Of a DNA stretch of 64,000 nucleotides, positions 47,278 through 58,340 are shown piece after piece. This stretch comes from Warburgia ugandensis (taxonomy: Eukaryota; Streptophyta; Magnoliopsida; Canellales; Canellaceae): assembly GCA_035236585.1 (NCBI GenBank), contig CP141139.1, forward strand, positions 50,289,217 to 50,353,216, read 5' to 3'. Position numbers and translations under genes: made by a program. The first letter of the stretch is position 1. The number at the start of each line of letters is the position of its first letter. Under the pieces are notes generated by a model. The model was not told where the DNA came from. It saw only the letters and a program-made list of their open reading frames with translations, and made no database searches.

Positions 47278-48100
47278 TGCCTTGTAGTGTGGGTTTGCCA
47301 TCTCTACTAGGTGGATAGATAGTTGACAGGGCTGAGGGCAACAGTAGGGCCCAGAGTGATCCAACCAATGAGGTGGTCAACCTCGTGTTACAGAGGATGA
47401 CTCAGAGGTTATGAACTTCAGCTAGTGCATCTTGCACATATGGGGTATTGGACCCAGAGGGAAATGAGCATCCCCCAGCGAACAACCTTCTTGAGAGCTT
47501 AGGAGAATTGCTCATAAGTTCTTAGGTAGAGATGGTCTAGAGGTAGTTGAGGATAGTAGCATAGTATGAGGTAGAGTTCACTTAACTGCGAAGGTTTGCA
47601 TTGGAGGTATGTTCTTCAGAGCAAAGGATGGCCAAGAAGTTTGTTCAAGGGCTGAACTTCAATTTGAAGTGCCTCATTTTGACTTCACAGTCCAACACCG
47701 TAGCATGGGATGTGAAGCTTGCATCTATATTGGAGTGGGAGTTGATGTACCTGAGCAGAGATAGGGGTAGATTTGGTGGGCCTAAGCCAGTCACTGGAGG
47801 AATTAAGGAGAAGAAGTTTGCTTCTAGTACGATAGTTGCACAACCTACCTAACTAGTACTAGGTTAGTCCAGAGGCAAAGAAAGTGATTAGGGGGTACAC
47901 CAAAGATATCATCACCATCATCTAGGTCAACCCTACTCGAGACGAGGTCGTACATGCTTTGCTTATGGCCAGCAAGGCTACATGGCATGGGATTGTCCTA
48001 AAGTTAGTAGAGTGGGACTACGTCAATGAGATCAGGCACCTCGACAGGACCAAGCACTCAGGAGTCAGGGTGACTATTTATCTTTACTACAGACCAGGCA
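47278..48100 (+). pseudogene. gag of element D, broken
   Basis: ATG at 47278. The capsid part is shortened and carries stops. An 83-residue open segment (47601-47852) has the RMAKKFVQGLNFNLKCLI block, which in chromovirus gag follows the capsid core. The nucleocapsid knuckle at 47955-48000 reads CFAYGQQGYMAWDC: two of the four zinc ligands of C-2-C-4-H-4-C are replaced (Cys by Tyr, His by Met), so zinc binding is expected to be lost. The frame changes several times. Confidence 0.75.
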
Positions 48101-48570
48101 CACACATCTAGCACCATCATGGAAGGTACTCTTCTAGTGACAGACATACTTGGATGTGTACTTATTGATCCTGGGTCCACTCATTCTTTTATAACTCATA
48201 GTTTTGCTACATGTTGGGATGTTCCTTTAAGTAAACTAGGATCTTTATTATAGGTGAGCACATCAATGGGTGAATTGGTGATAGTTTGAGAGTTTGTCTA
48301 GGGCTTATTTATGATTATATCAAGCAAGAGTTTAAGTGCATATCGCATTATGCTAGGCATGACCAATTTTGATGTTATATTGGGTATGAATTGGTTGGCT
48401 AAGCATGGAGCTTTAGTCGACTATAGAAGGAAGCAGATGATACTGTATGTTCCAGATGGAGAGTCACTATATTTTTAGGGGAGATTAGATGGAGTAGGGT
48501 GAGTATCAACTCCACGAGTAGAGTGGCACTTATAGTATCTGGTGGTTGTCATGCTTATTTGGCCTATGTA
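48101..48570 (+). pseudogene. Protease of element D
   Basis: MEGTLLVTDILGCVLIDPGSTHSF around 48118-48190 gives the active-site block with Asp-Pro-Gly, where Del-type proteases have D-[PST]-G-S-T-H-S-F. The second block, FDVILGMNWLAKHGALVDY (about 48368-48425), is well kept. Stops lie between them at about 48255 and 48290. It is better preserved than the same region in element C. Confidence 0.8.
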
Positions 48571-48931
48571 GAGGTGTAGGAGGAACATATGCAGTATATT
48601 GAGGAGAATGATGTGGTGCGTGATTATAGGAATGTGTTCCCTAATGAGTTGCTCAGGTTGCCACTCGGGAGGGAGATGGAGTTCACCATTGAGATGTTGC
48701 CTGAAGCGACTCCTACCTTCAAGGCTCCTTATCTCATGGTTTCATTGGAAATAAAGGAGCTAAAGGTGTAATTGCAAGAGCTACTAGATCAAGGCTTCAT
48801 ACGTCCTAGTGTTTTGTTGTGGAGAGTACCAAACTTGTTTATCAGGAAGAAGATGGCTCACTATGGTTACGTGTGGACTACAGGCCATTGAGCGGGGTCA
48901 CAATGAAGAATAAGTACCCACAACTATTAAG
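48571..48931 (+). pseudogene. RT of element D, N-terminal part
   Basis: A 60-residue open segment at 48589-48771 (VVRDYRNVFPNELLRLP, MEFTIEMLPEATP, KAPYLMVSLEIKELKV) is followed across a stop by LQELLDQGFIRPS, then a frame change and KNKYPQL (about 48905-48925). There the sequence is cut by the LTR of element B. The missing part of the RT, beginning with a LFDQL block, resumes at 55991. Confidence 0.85.
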
Positions 48932-50024
48932 TGTTCAATTTTGGTCCAAATACCCCTAATTTAGTATTTAATTAAACCATCTAGGCCATTAATTTTAAGA
49001 TTTTACATAAAATATTTTATTTTAGCTTTAATTGGCCATCCAACCGTTGAATTGTAAAATTTAGTGGTTAGATGATTATTAAAGCTAATGAATGATTTAG
49101 ATTGTGCTAATTGGGTCCTGTGCATTGCAGATTAATTAACTTAGGCGTGGATGCTCCAGATCGAATCAAAGATATCAGATGAAGAGGATGAAGTTTCAAG
49201 GAAATCAGATGAAATTTGAAGAGTCCTAGTACAGGACAAAGTTGAAGACTTGTAGAGTTCTCGCAAGTCTAGAATTCTAGTGGACCCCATTCTCTCTCTT
49301 ATCTTTTTTTTTCCCTCTTTCTTATCTCTCTTTTCTCTTATCCCTTTCCTCTCTCTTCTCTTTCTCTTCTATCTCTTTTTCTCCCTCTTCTTATACTCCC
49401 CTTCTCCATTCCCCAAGGATGGTTTTTGCCTCTAAGGGGGCTGGCTGGCTCACTCTTTCCACCTCTTCTCCCCTTCTCTCCCTTTCCCTCTTCTCTCTCT
49501 CACGCTCCCTCACTTCTCCTCTTTCTCTCTCACCGCACTCTTCCTCTTCTTCCCCTTCTCTTTCGATTTTCTCCCATGTTTTCCTGGTTTTTGGTTTAAA
49601 ACCAAAATCCTAAAGAATTACGTTTCTGCCCTTGGTAGATCTCAGAAATTACAAATCTGTCTTTTGTTGAAATTCCATCTGTGTTCCCAGAAGAATTACA
49701 TCCATGTCCCCGATTTAATTCCATATGTGTCCCTATGTTATTCTAGTTTTGTTTTATTCACTTTTTGACTATCCAAGGATAGTGCAATCCAGGACTGATG
49801 GTTTAGTTTTATTTTCTGTTTTCTTTGGAATAAATAATTGTGAACATTGGAACAGTTGAATAAATCTAGATTTTAGTTTATTTGTAGTATATTCTTTGTT
49901 TTTATTCTTTTAGTTGAATTTTATTGAAAACTCCATCATTTTAAATCAAGTCTTCGTGGGATCGACCCGTACTTGCATAAGCTACACTACAATAGCCCGT
50001 GCACTTGCGGTTAAACAATCAATA
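48932..50024 (+). repeat. 5' LTR of element B
   Basis: It starts TGTTCAATTTTGG and ends CAATCAATA. The pyrimidine-rich middle (49270-49580) is nearly identical to the 3' LTR: the 64-residue chance open frame at 49419-49613 has the same translation as that at 55385-55579. Its end region shares acccgtacttgcataagcta with the family. Confidence 0.92.
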
Positions 50025-50030
50025 AGTTTT

Positions 50031-50048
50031 TGGCGCCGTTGTCGGGGA
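50031..50048 (+). other. Primer binding site of element B (tRNA-Asp)
   Basis: TGGCGCCGTTGTCGGGGA, one base from the complement of the tRNA-Asp 3' end. It is closer to consensus than the site of element A. Confidence 0.9.
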
Positions 50049-50355
50049 CTTGCAATGGATTTTTTATAAATTTTAATTAAAAATCCAAAAAAATAAAAAA
50101 AAAATTAAGAAATGCATTTTAGGCATTCTTAGGTGCATCTTTAGTCATTTTTAGTGCATAACCACTTTATTTCCTGAATTCGCTACTAATTATTATTTTT
50201 CTTTTTTAGGAAATTGGAATGGAGCTTTATCAATTAAATAGATTTTTCTTGCTTTCCTAGATTAGGAATTTTATTTTTGAGTGAATCTTGTAGTGAGGGC
50301 CCTTTGTAATTTGCATTTTTAATTTTAATTTTTAAAGGGTTGTAATAATACAGGG

Positions 50356-50384
50356 CAAGTGTGGGATAAGGTGGCCCACACTTG
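50356..50384 (+). other. Conserved leader stem-loop of element B
   Basis: CAAGTGTGGG, loop ataaggtgg, CCCACACTTG. The stem is identical to that at 11685-11713 in element A; the loop differs at one position. Confidence 0.7.
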
Positions 50385-51135
50385 ATCTTCATCAGAAACC
50401 TCACTGTAAGTTTTTTCACTCATTTATTTTCTAGATTAGGGTTTGCATTTAGAATAATTTGCATTGTTTGGTAGTATAACTCATATAGGAAGCATATGTT
50501 ATAATTGTTGCATTTTAGGATTTTGCATTAGTTTATTATTTTTAATTGCATTTTAGGACACGTCTAACGCTTTAAGGTGGATTATATGTTGATCGAATTG
50601 TCATGGTGTGTGAAATTTAATTAGTAAGGGCACCCTACCCCCACAAGATCAATGGTGGGTTTCATCACCACTCCTTGGCCCACATAGGATAATTACCTCA
50701 AGCGTGCAACCCCACCATACACTTTAAGTTAAAATCAATTAGAAGAGACCTATAGGGTCAGCACATGCTCGTAGGACCCTCTTAATAGGACACGATTTGC
50801 TGTTACTCCAGTGGCTTTTGATCACTGTGGTTATTAGGAGTTGTCTAATAGAGCCTCGCTCTTCCCCCACCTCCTGTCAACGTTTGTTGAGGTCTAAATG
50901 CCTCCTTACACGAGGGTTGTATTAACCGCTTTGATTAGAACCTAACTGGTAAGCAGTAGTCAACTCCTAAATAGAGTAGGAGCGTTAGCTCAGGGTAATT
51001 AAAAGCGTTGTCCCCACAAAAAATCAAGAAAATCAAAATATTTATGCTTGTTAGCCTTAAGGGATTGCTTGATTGTGTCCTTAATTATGCATCATTTTAG
51101 GCATTTAGGTTGTATTATTCAGGATAGTCCTCTTC

Positions 51136-51277
<142 letters not shown>

Positions 51278-51306
51278 AAAAGAAAAGACATGATCAGTTG
51301 CATCTA

Positions 51307-52491
51307 ATGAATAATTTAAACACTAATCAAAAGGGTAATTTACGCCCTAGCATTAATAGAGAAGATATTTCCCCATGAAGAAACAATCCACTCTTTAATG
51401 ATGATGAACCACCTTTCATCTTTGATAATTATGATGTTTCCTCATGGAAGAGTAATCCTATCTTTAATGCTGATGATCCTCCACCTCTATTTCATGATGA
51501 TATGCGTCAATGGAGGAATCATTCTCAACCACATGGAAATGGGAGAAAGGACCAACATAAAACACATGAGAATAACCAAAATTCTTGTGGGAAGACACTA
51601 AGAGGTTATTTTGCAGCCTAATTATACCAGCACACTTTCATGTATATTTTTACCTCCAAATGCTAGTATGATTGACTTAAAGGTGGGAGTAATTCAATTA
51701 CTTCCCAAATTCTATGGGTTGGATAGTGAGAGTCCTTACATGCATTTAAAAGAATTCGATGAAGTGTGCATGACTCAACACACACAAAACATCGACTTAA
51801 ATATAATAAGACTCAAACTATTTTCTTTTTCTTTAAAGGAAAAGGCTAAGATATGGTTTCATTCAATGCCACCAGGTTCCATACTAACATGGGAAGATAT
51901 GACTAGGAAGTTCTTGAATAAGTTCTTTCCTAGACATAAGACAACTGCTCTTCATTAAAATATAGCGAATTTTACCCAGACGAATAATGAAACTTTCTAT
52001 CAATGCTGGGAAAGATTTAAGAATTATTGTTAACTTGTCCACATCATGGATACAAACTTTGGCATATCATTAGCTTCTTTTATGAAGGACTTAAATCTAA
52101 TATGCGTCAATTTGTTGAAATGATGTGCAATGGTAATTTCTTAAATAAACAACCTGAAGAAGCACAAGAGTATTTGGAATGGTTGGCAGAGAGTGCACAA
52201 ACTTGGGTTGATTCAAAAAAAGTTGGTTTTTCAAGCAAGCTTAAGACCACCACCACATCCTCTAGGGGAGAAATATATGCTATGACTAAAAAAGATGATA
52301 TAAAAATAGCATCCTTAGATAGAACAGTTGAGTCCATGGAAATGAAAAAATGTCTCTCTAAGAAAGTTGAACAGGTGTGTGATATTTGTGAAAGTAATAC
52401 ACACCTCACTCAGGAATGTCCCATTGATGATGAATCGACACATTCTTATGAGCAACATTTTTCCCCTTTAGAGACATATAGTTCCAACTAG
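51307..52491 (+). pseudogene. gag of element B
   Basis: Likely start ATG at 51307. The N-terminal part to 51610 contains a duplicated segment of about 24 residues (NPLFNDDEPP and NPIFNADDPP). The capsid begins near 51668 (LKVGVIQLLPKFYGLDSESPY), runs as a 115-residue open segment to a stop at 51956, then, after a frameshift near 52025, as 154 residues (52027-52491) with YEGLKSNMRQFVEMMCNG and the zinc knuckle CDICESNTHLTQEC (C-2-C-4-H-4-C). Only three or four lesions separate it from an open gag, fewer than in element A. Confidence 0.87.
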
Positions 52492-53170
52492 AGTAATCAT
52501 TCTACTGTCACAAATGAATACAGTGTTTCACAAAAGGCCCAACACCAACCTTATTACCAAAAACAAGGACCACTTGTTCCTAAACCTTACCTTCCTCCAC
52601 ATAAGAGGAAAGTGGGGGATAATTTCCATCAAGTCATGCAATACTAGGAGAAGAAAATTGTTCAAATTAAAGCCCAATTAAAAGAGAACACAAATTCCAT
52701 GACTGAATTGAAGGACATAATGTCTCAAATGCTACATACTATTAATAAAGAGAAATGTCCTATTCCACCAAATGAATATCTTGATGATATGGATGTAGGA
52801 GGCAAGATTAATTCTTCATTTACAGACATGGAACAAACAAAGGCAGTTACCATTATTCATAATGGTAACATAATTGAGCAATCTGGACCTAAAAAGGCTA
52901 AAATAGTATCTAAACTGGTCAAAAAAAGAGATGAATTTTTTATCAAGAAAATGTCACACCCACTAAGCAATATGAAATCCTTGCTCCATTTCCAAAAAGG
53001 CTACATCAAACTCCTACAATTGTCTCTAATTATGTGAAGCAGCTTGAAGATAAATTTATCCTGCCTTGTGATAAAATGAAAATTTTTAAATTGCAAGATA
53101 AATTTATTCATCATTCCTTTGCAGAGGCCCGTCCAGCTTATTTCGTATGGGACCGAGGGAAGTTTTAAAC
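52492..53170 (+). pseudogene. gag C-terminal tail of element B, ends without pol
   Basis: A 112-residue open segment (52699-53037) of lysine-rich coiled-coil-like text (ELKDIMSQMLHTINKEKC), then in another frame APFPKRLHQ at about 53000, the block that in element A precedes the protease. Instead of protease, about 150 bp of unrelated reading (KQLEDKFILPCDKMKIFK) ends at 53168, directly before the 3' noncoding blocks. All of pol, about 4 kb in relatives, is missing at this junction. Confidence 0.7.
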
Positions 53171-54905
53171 TCAGTAATGTTTTTCCTCTGAAAATTTTCA
53201 TTTGAAAATAAAGTATGTAGCGTAGTTTTTACTTTCTTATTTTTCTTTTTTAGATTTTTTCTATATCTCTCAATTTTTTTTGCGTTTCTCAATGCATTAT
53301 CATCATCATACTTTTTAAACATTGAGGACAATGTTTCTGTCAAGTTGGGGGTGTAGAATTCTAGCAAATTCTAGTTTTTTTAGGTTTTTTTAGGCGATTT
53401 CCTTGTTTTTCAAAAAAAAAAAAAAAGAAAAATTTTAGGTCATTTCCTATACTATGATGAGAATTGGATTTTCTAAAGTATAATATGGATAAATTTAGCT
53501 TATCAATGGAATTGAATATGATTAATTCATTATTTTACTCATTTTCTAAAGTATTCCATGAAAGCAATGTCTCAGATCACATATGTACACGTAGTTGCAT
53601 ATAGATAGTCTAAATTGATAAGTGGCCTATAACTTAGAAACCCTGAAGAAATTCAGTGGAGACCTATAACCTAAGTGAGTTTTAGAGTCATTCATCCTTT
53701 TTCAAAGGTTATAAATGTTCCTAATTTTCTTCAGTGTGCTTAAAAAAAAATTGATCCCAAACTCTTAAATTTGGCTAATTACCTGAATAATTAGAATACT
53801 ACCTTTAAAATTCTAGAAGTTCATTGAATTTGATAGATTATAGAAAACCTAGAAAATGATTTAGGCCATCTTTGTTGTTAACCTAGAGATATACAGCCTA
53901 CCCAAAAGTATTTTACAACTAGTTAGCCAACTTGAGCCTTTTATATTAAGCCTTTTCTTTTGTCACCCAAATTACCCTTTAACCATATTAACCCAGTATA
54001 AATTATCCATTGCCTATTTTCTTTGAAAAATAAGTTAGAGATGAATGAAAGAAATATTTTTAGTTGCAATGAAAGTAGAAAAATGGATATGAAGAAAAGA
54101 AATATTTTTCAAAGTGAGTCAAAAATGTGAAAAGAAAGAAAAGTGAAAAAAGAAGAAGAAGATTTTGAAGAATGAAAAGAAACATAGAAAAAGAAATATT
54201 CACTTCATCAAAGAAAAGAAAGAATTGTCAACTTTAGTAGAAGACCTCTACTTATTTTTTGAAGAAACTTTGAATACCCTTATACCCTTTCTTTGGTACC
54301 CTGTCCTAAGCCTATGTTTTGTCCCAGTTAAAGACCTATTGATTCTAGGATGAATATAATCTTGATGAGAAAATGAATAGATAGGATTAAAAGAGTGGTA
54401 TTTCTAAATGTTCCAAGGTAATGGTATCTATTCTAAAAGGATCAAAATAATTAAATTCCTTAGTAACTACCGTTCTTCATGAGTATATATGAGATAAATT
54501 TGCTTTTATTGAATCTTCTAACATAATCAAAAGAGAAATATGAGTTGAACCCTTTATCTCAGAGACTTTATTTCTGAGCGTATGTCATTAGTAAGGATTG
54601 AGGTCAAAACATATTTCAGATGGAGTTCAAAAGTTAGAAGTTTACTTAAAGATAAAGATTATTCTATGTGTAGATTGTATACGCACTCAATCACTCTAAG
54701 ATATGAGCTTAAGTGGAATGTTTTTAGCATATGGGTAGGGTTTTGAATTCTTGAGTCATCTTTATTAGTTTGCTAAAGTTGATGGATTTATTGAAGATAA
54801 TTCTCTCAGAAAAAATGGAGATGACCTGAAAAAAAAAAATTTTGAGTTGATTTTTCGCATCTTTTGCTAGGGACTAGCAAAATGCTGGTTGAGGGGTGTG
54901 TTAAG
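53171..54905 (+). other. 3' noncoding region and polypurine tract of element B
   Basis: It begins with the cattgaggacaatgtttctg and aagttgggggtgtag blocks (53317-53353) that also follow integrase in element A. It continues with A-rich and GA-rich sequence aligning with 20340-21840, and ends with gaggggtgtgttaag (54891-54905) as polypurine tract. No gene was found. Confidence 0.65.
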
Positions 54906-55990
54906 TGTTCAATTTTGGTCAAAATACCCCTAATTTAGTATTTAATTAGAGCATCTAGGCCATTAATTTTAAGATTTTACATAAAATATTTCATTTTAGC
55001 TTTAATTGGCCATCCAACCATCGAATTGTAAAATTTAGTGGTTAGATGATTATTAAAGCTAATGAACGATTTAGATTGTGCTAATTGGGTACTGTGCATT
55101 GCAGATTAATTGACTCAGGCGTGGACGCTCCAGATCGAATCAAAGATATCAGATGAAGAGGATGAAGTTTCAAGGAAATCAGATGGAATTTGAAGAGTCC
55201 TAGTACAAGACAAAGTTGAAGACTTGTAGAGTTCTAGCAAGTCTGGAATTCTAGTGGAACCCATTCTCTCTCTTATCTTTTTTTTCCCGCTTTCTTATCT
55301 CTCTTATCCCTTTCCTCTCTCTTCTCTTTCTCTTCTATCTCTTTTTCTCCCTCTTCTTATACTCCCCTTCTCCATTCCCCAAGGATGGTTTTTGCCTCTA
55401 AGGGGGCTGGCTGGCTCACTCTTTCCACCTCTTCTCCCCTTCTCTCCCTTTCCCTCTTCTCTCTCTCACGCTCCCTCACTTCTCCTCTTTCTCTCTCACC
55501 GCACTCTTCCTCTTCTTCCCCTTCTCTTTCGATTTTCTCCCATGTTTTCCTGGTTTTTGGTTTAAAACCAAAATCCTAAAGAATTACATTTTTGCCCTTG
55601 GCAGATCTCAGAAATTACAAATCTGTCTTTTGTTGAAATTCCATCTGTGTCCCCAAAAGAATTACATCCATGTCCCCGATTTAATTCCATCTGTGCCCCT
55701 ATGTTATTCTAGTTCTGTTTTATTCACATTTTGACTATCCAAGGACAGTGCAATCCAGGACAGATGGTTTAATTTTATTTTCTGTTTTCTTTGGAATAAA
55801 TAATTGTGAACATTGGAACAATTGAATAAATCTAGATTTTAGTTTATTTGTAGTATATTCTTTGTTTTTATTCTTTTAGTTGAATTTTTTTGAAAACTCC
55901 ATCATTTTAAATCAAGTCATCGTGGGATCGACCCGTACTTGCATAAGCTACACTACAATAGCCCGTGCACTTACGGTTAAACAATCAACA
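54906..55990 (+). repeat. 3' LTR of element B
   Basis: TGTTCAATTTTGG to CAATCAACA, the partner of 48932-50024. Immediately after it the RT text of element D resumes. Confidence 0.92.
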
Positions 55991-56804
55991 ATGTATTGGT
56001 AATTTATTTGACCAATTGTAGTCGGTCAGTGTTTTCTCCAAGGTTGATTTGAGGACAAGATTCTATCAACTAAGGATTCAAGATGAGAACATCCATAAGA
56101 TTGCATTCAGGACTTGATATGGCACTATGAGTTTTTGGTGAGGCCATTAGGCTTGACAAATGCACAAGAAGTGTTCATGGACGTGATTGTATTTGTTGAT
56201 GATATACTCATTTAGTTGAGTAGTGTTGAGAAGCATAAAGAACACTTGAGGAGTGTCTTAAGCACAATATGAGCGCATCAATTGTATGCCAAGTTCTCAA
56301 AGTGCAAGTTCTAGTTGGATCAGGTGCACTTACATGGACATGTCATACCCAAGGATGGCTTTGTGGTAGATCCACAAAAGGTAGAAGCAGTGGCTAGTTA
56401 GGAGTGACCCAATACTGTAATAGAGGTATGCACTTTTTTGGGTCTAACAAGCTACTATAGATGATTTATTAAAGGATTTTCCCATATTGCACTGCCTCTG
56501 ACAGCCTTGGCTATAAAGGACTAAAAGTTTGTGTGGACTGATAGTTGTGAGAGGAGCTTCCAGGAATTGAAGGGGAAGCTTATCTCTACACAATGTTATC
56601 TTTGCCACAAGGGATTGGTGGCTTTGTGGTGTATAGTGACGCTTTAGCAAAGGGGCTAGGGTGTATTCTCATGCAGAGTAACAGAGTCATAGCATATGCT
56701 TCTAGATAGTTGAAGAAACATGAGCAGAACTACCCCATGCATGACTTGGAGCTAGCCAATGTGGTTTTCAGATTGAAACTTTGGAAGCACTATTTATATG
56801 GAGA
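55991..56804 (+). pseudogene. RT C-terminal part and RNase H of element D
   Basis: It resumes after element B with LFDQL, then [22 protein letters not shown] (about 56038-56105), the catalytic FVDDILI (about 56187-56210) and EKHKEHLRSVLS. RNase H text follows, with [15 protein letters not shown]-like blocks near 56735-56770, and ends in HYLYGE at 56788-56803. There the RNase H catalytic-loop block ([11 protein letters not shown] in element C) is deleted and LINE 2 follows. It carries many stops. Confidence 0.82.
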
Positions 56805-56823
56805 GACCTCAATATGAGGCATA
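56805..56823. repeat. Target-site duplication of LINE 2, left copy
   Basis: gacctcaatatgaggcata, identical to 60320-60338. Confidence 0.92.
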
Positions 56824-56879
56824 ACTCTGCCAATGCCGGTACTAAGGCCAGATGAAAAAGGAGGAGGTCTGCGTCAAGT

Positions 56880-57145
56880 GCCAGCCAGCAAGGGGGAAGT
56901 TGAAGATGATTTTATTATTTCTTTCTTACAAATGAATACGCATTTGTATATTAGTTTGTGAGGAAGAAATGAAAATCATCTCCAGCTTCTTAAAATATAG
57001 CCACCCTTGTGTCAGGTAGCCAACCGGCAAGGGTGAAGCTAAAGATAATTTTGTTATTGCTTTTCTACTTGCAAATGAATATGCATTTGTATGTTAGTTT
57101 GTAAGGAAGAAATGAAATCATTTTCAGCTTTTTAAAACTATGGCA
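56880..57145 (+). repeat. Two-copy tandem repeat in the LINE 2 5' untranslated region
   Basis: A unit of about 130 bp beginning gccagccagcaaggg at about 56881 and again gccaaccggcaaggg at about 57018. Each has a ttttatta-like core, aatgaatacgcatttgtat or its variant, a gaggaagaaatga block and a final ttaaaa. The copies differ by substitutions and small gaps. Confidence 0.8.
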
Positions 57146-57186
57146 ACCCCAACATGACATGAATCAAAAACTAACATTCCCTCAAG

Positions 57187-57392
57187 CTAGGGCGTTCCCT
57201 ATAAGTGATGCACCGCATTAGATCTCGGGTGTGGTGAAAAATAGGCAAGGGTTGCTAGGGCATTCTCCTAGAAGCGATGTGCTACATCCGATCCCGGGTG
57301 TAGTGAAAAATGGGCAAGGGCTACTAGAGCGTCCCCTCGGAACCGACACGTTGCATCAGAACCCAGGTGCAATGAAAAGTAGACATGGGTTC
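57187..57392 (+). repeat. Three-copy tandem repeat (about 68 bp) before the LINE 2 ORF
   Basis: Units starting gctagggcgttcc (57187), gctagggcattct (57254) and actagagcgtccc (57323). Each ends with a gaaaaatrggcaagggy-type block. They are partly within an open frame (GHSPRSDVLHPIPGVVKNGQGLL), so the repeat could be translated as a short N-terminal extension, but it is more likely promoter-containing leader as in other LINEs. Confidence 0.82.
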
Positions 57393-57410
57393 ATACCATG
57401 GAGGTCGAGA

Positions 57411-58340
57411 AAGGTGATAGTAAATAGGGTATCTCCAGAACATAAGATTCACATCGCTACATGGAATATAGGAACATTGATAGGTAAGAGTTTGAAGTTA
57501 GTAGACGCGATGAAACGTAGGAGAGTCAACATCGCTTGTATCCAAGAAACCAAGTGGAAAGGGGCTAAAGCTAGAGAAATAGATTAGTATAAATTATGGT
57601 ATGTAGGAAAGGAAAATAACAGAAATGGCGTAGGAATAATAGTGGATAAGAAATTAAAGGATAAAGTTGTAGACGTTAAAAGAATCAGTGATAGAATTAT
57701 AATAATAATAATTGTTCTATGAGCGCAGATTATAAATGTTATAAGTACATATGCACCACAAGTAGGGTTATAAGATATAATCAAGAGACAGTTTTGGGAA
57801 GATATGGAGGGAGTTATGCAAGAAATTCCCAACACTGAGGGGATATTTATATGAGCAGACTAAAATGGCCATGTAGGAAAAGATAAGGACGGATATGATA
57901 GAATACACAGAGGGTATGGTATAGGTGAACGAAATGAGATGGGGGAGAATATCCTCGATTTTGCTTTGTCATATAACCTGTCGATTGCAAATATACTCTT
58001 TAAGAAGAGAGATGAACACTTAATAACCTTCAAAAGTGGACTTCATAAAAGCCAAATAGACTTTTTTATACTTAGGAATAATGAACGATCTATATATAAG
58101 GATTGTAAGGCGATACTCAGTGAGAGTTTAACCTCACAACATAGGTTAATGGTTATGGATATCCATATTAAAAGATGGAGTAAAAGAACTGAACTTAATA
58201 CACATCCAAAAACTAAGTGGTGGAATTTAAAAGAAGAGAAAATAACCTCATTCAAAAATAAGTTGATGGTAGAAGGAAATTGGAACTATGAAACAGAAGT
58301 AAATACCATGTGGACTAATATGGCTGAGTCCATTAAATAA
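57411..58340 (+). pseudogene. LINE 2 endonuclease part
   Basis: The APE-like endonuclease begins near 57447 (IHIATWNIGTLIGKS) with the metal-binding Glu in IQETKW (57540-57557). A stop at 57584, then VGKENNRNGVGIIVDKK, STYAPQVG, GHVGKDKDGYDRIHRGYG and ILDFALSYNLSIAN (57950-57995), then QIDFFILR (the D-x-x-x block) and SQHRLMVMDI (57939-58340 is a 133-residue open segment). The final S-D/Q-H motif is SQH. It would nick the target DNA for insertion. At least four stops occur. Confidence 0.88.

Noticed and set aside
48927-48931. ttaag before element B as a target duplication
   Set aside because: The bases after the 3' LTR are atgta, which do not match. The same ttaag precedes the 3' LTRs of A and B as part of the polypurine region, so it is not good evidence for a duplication.
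49419-49613. A 64-residue open frame found identically at 55385-55579
   Set aside because: Both lie at the same place in the two LTRs of element B, so identity reflects LTR identity and not conservation of a protein. The composition is pyrimidine-derived Ser-Leu-Phe.
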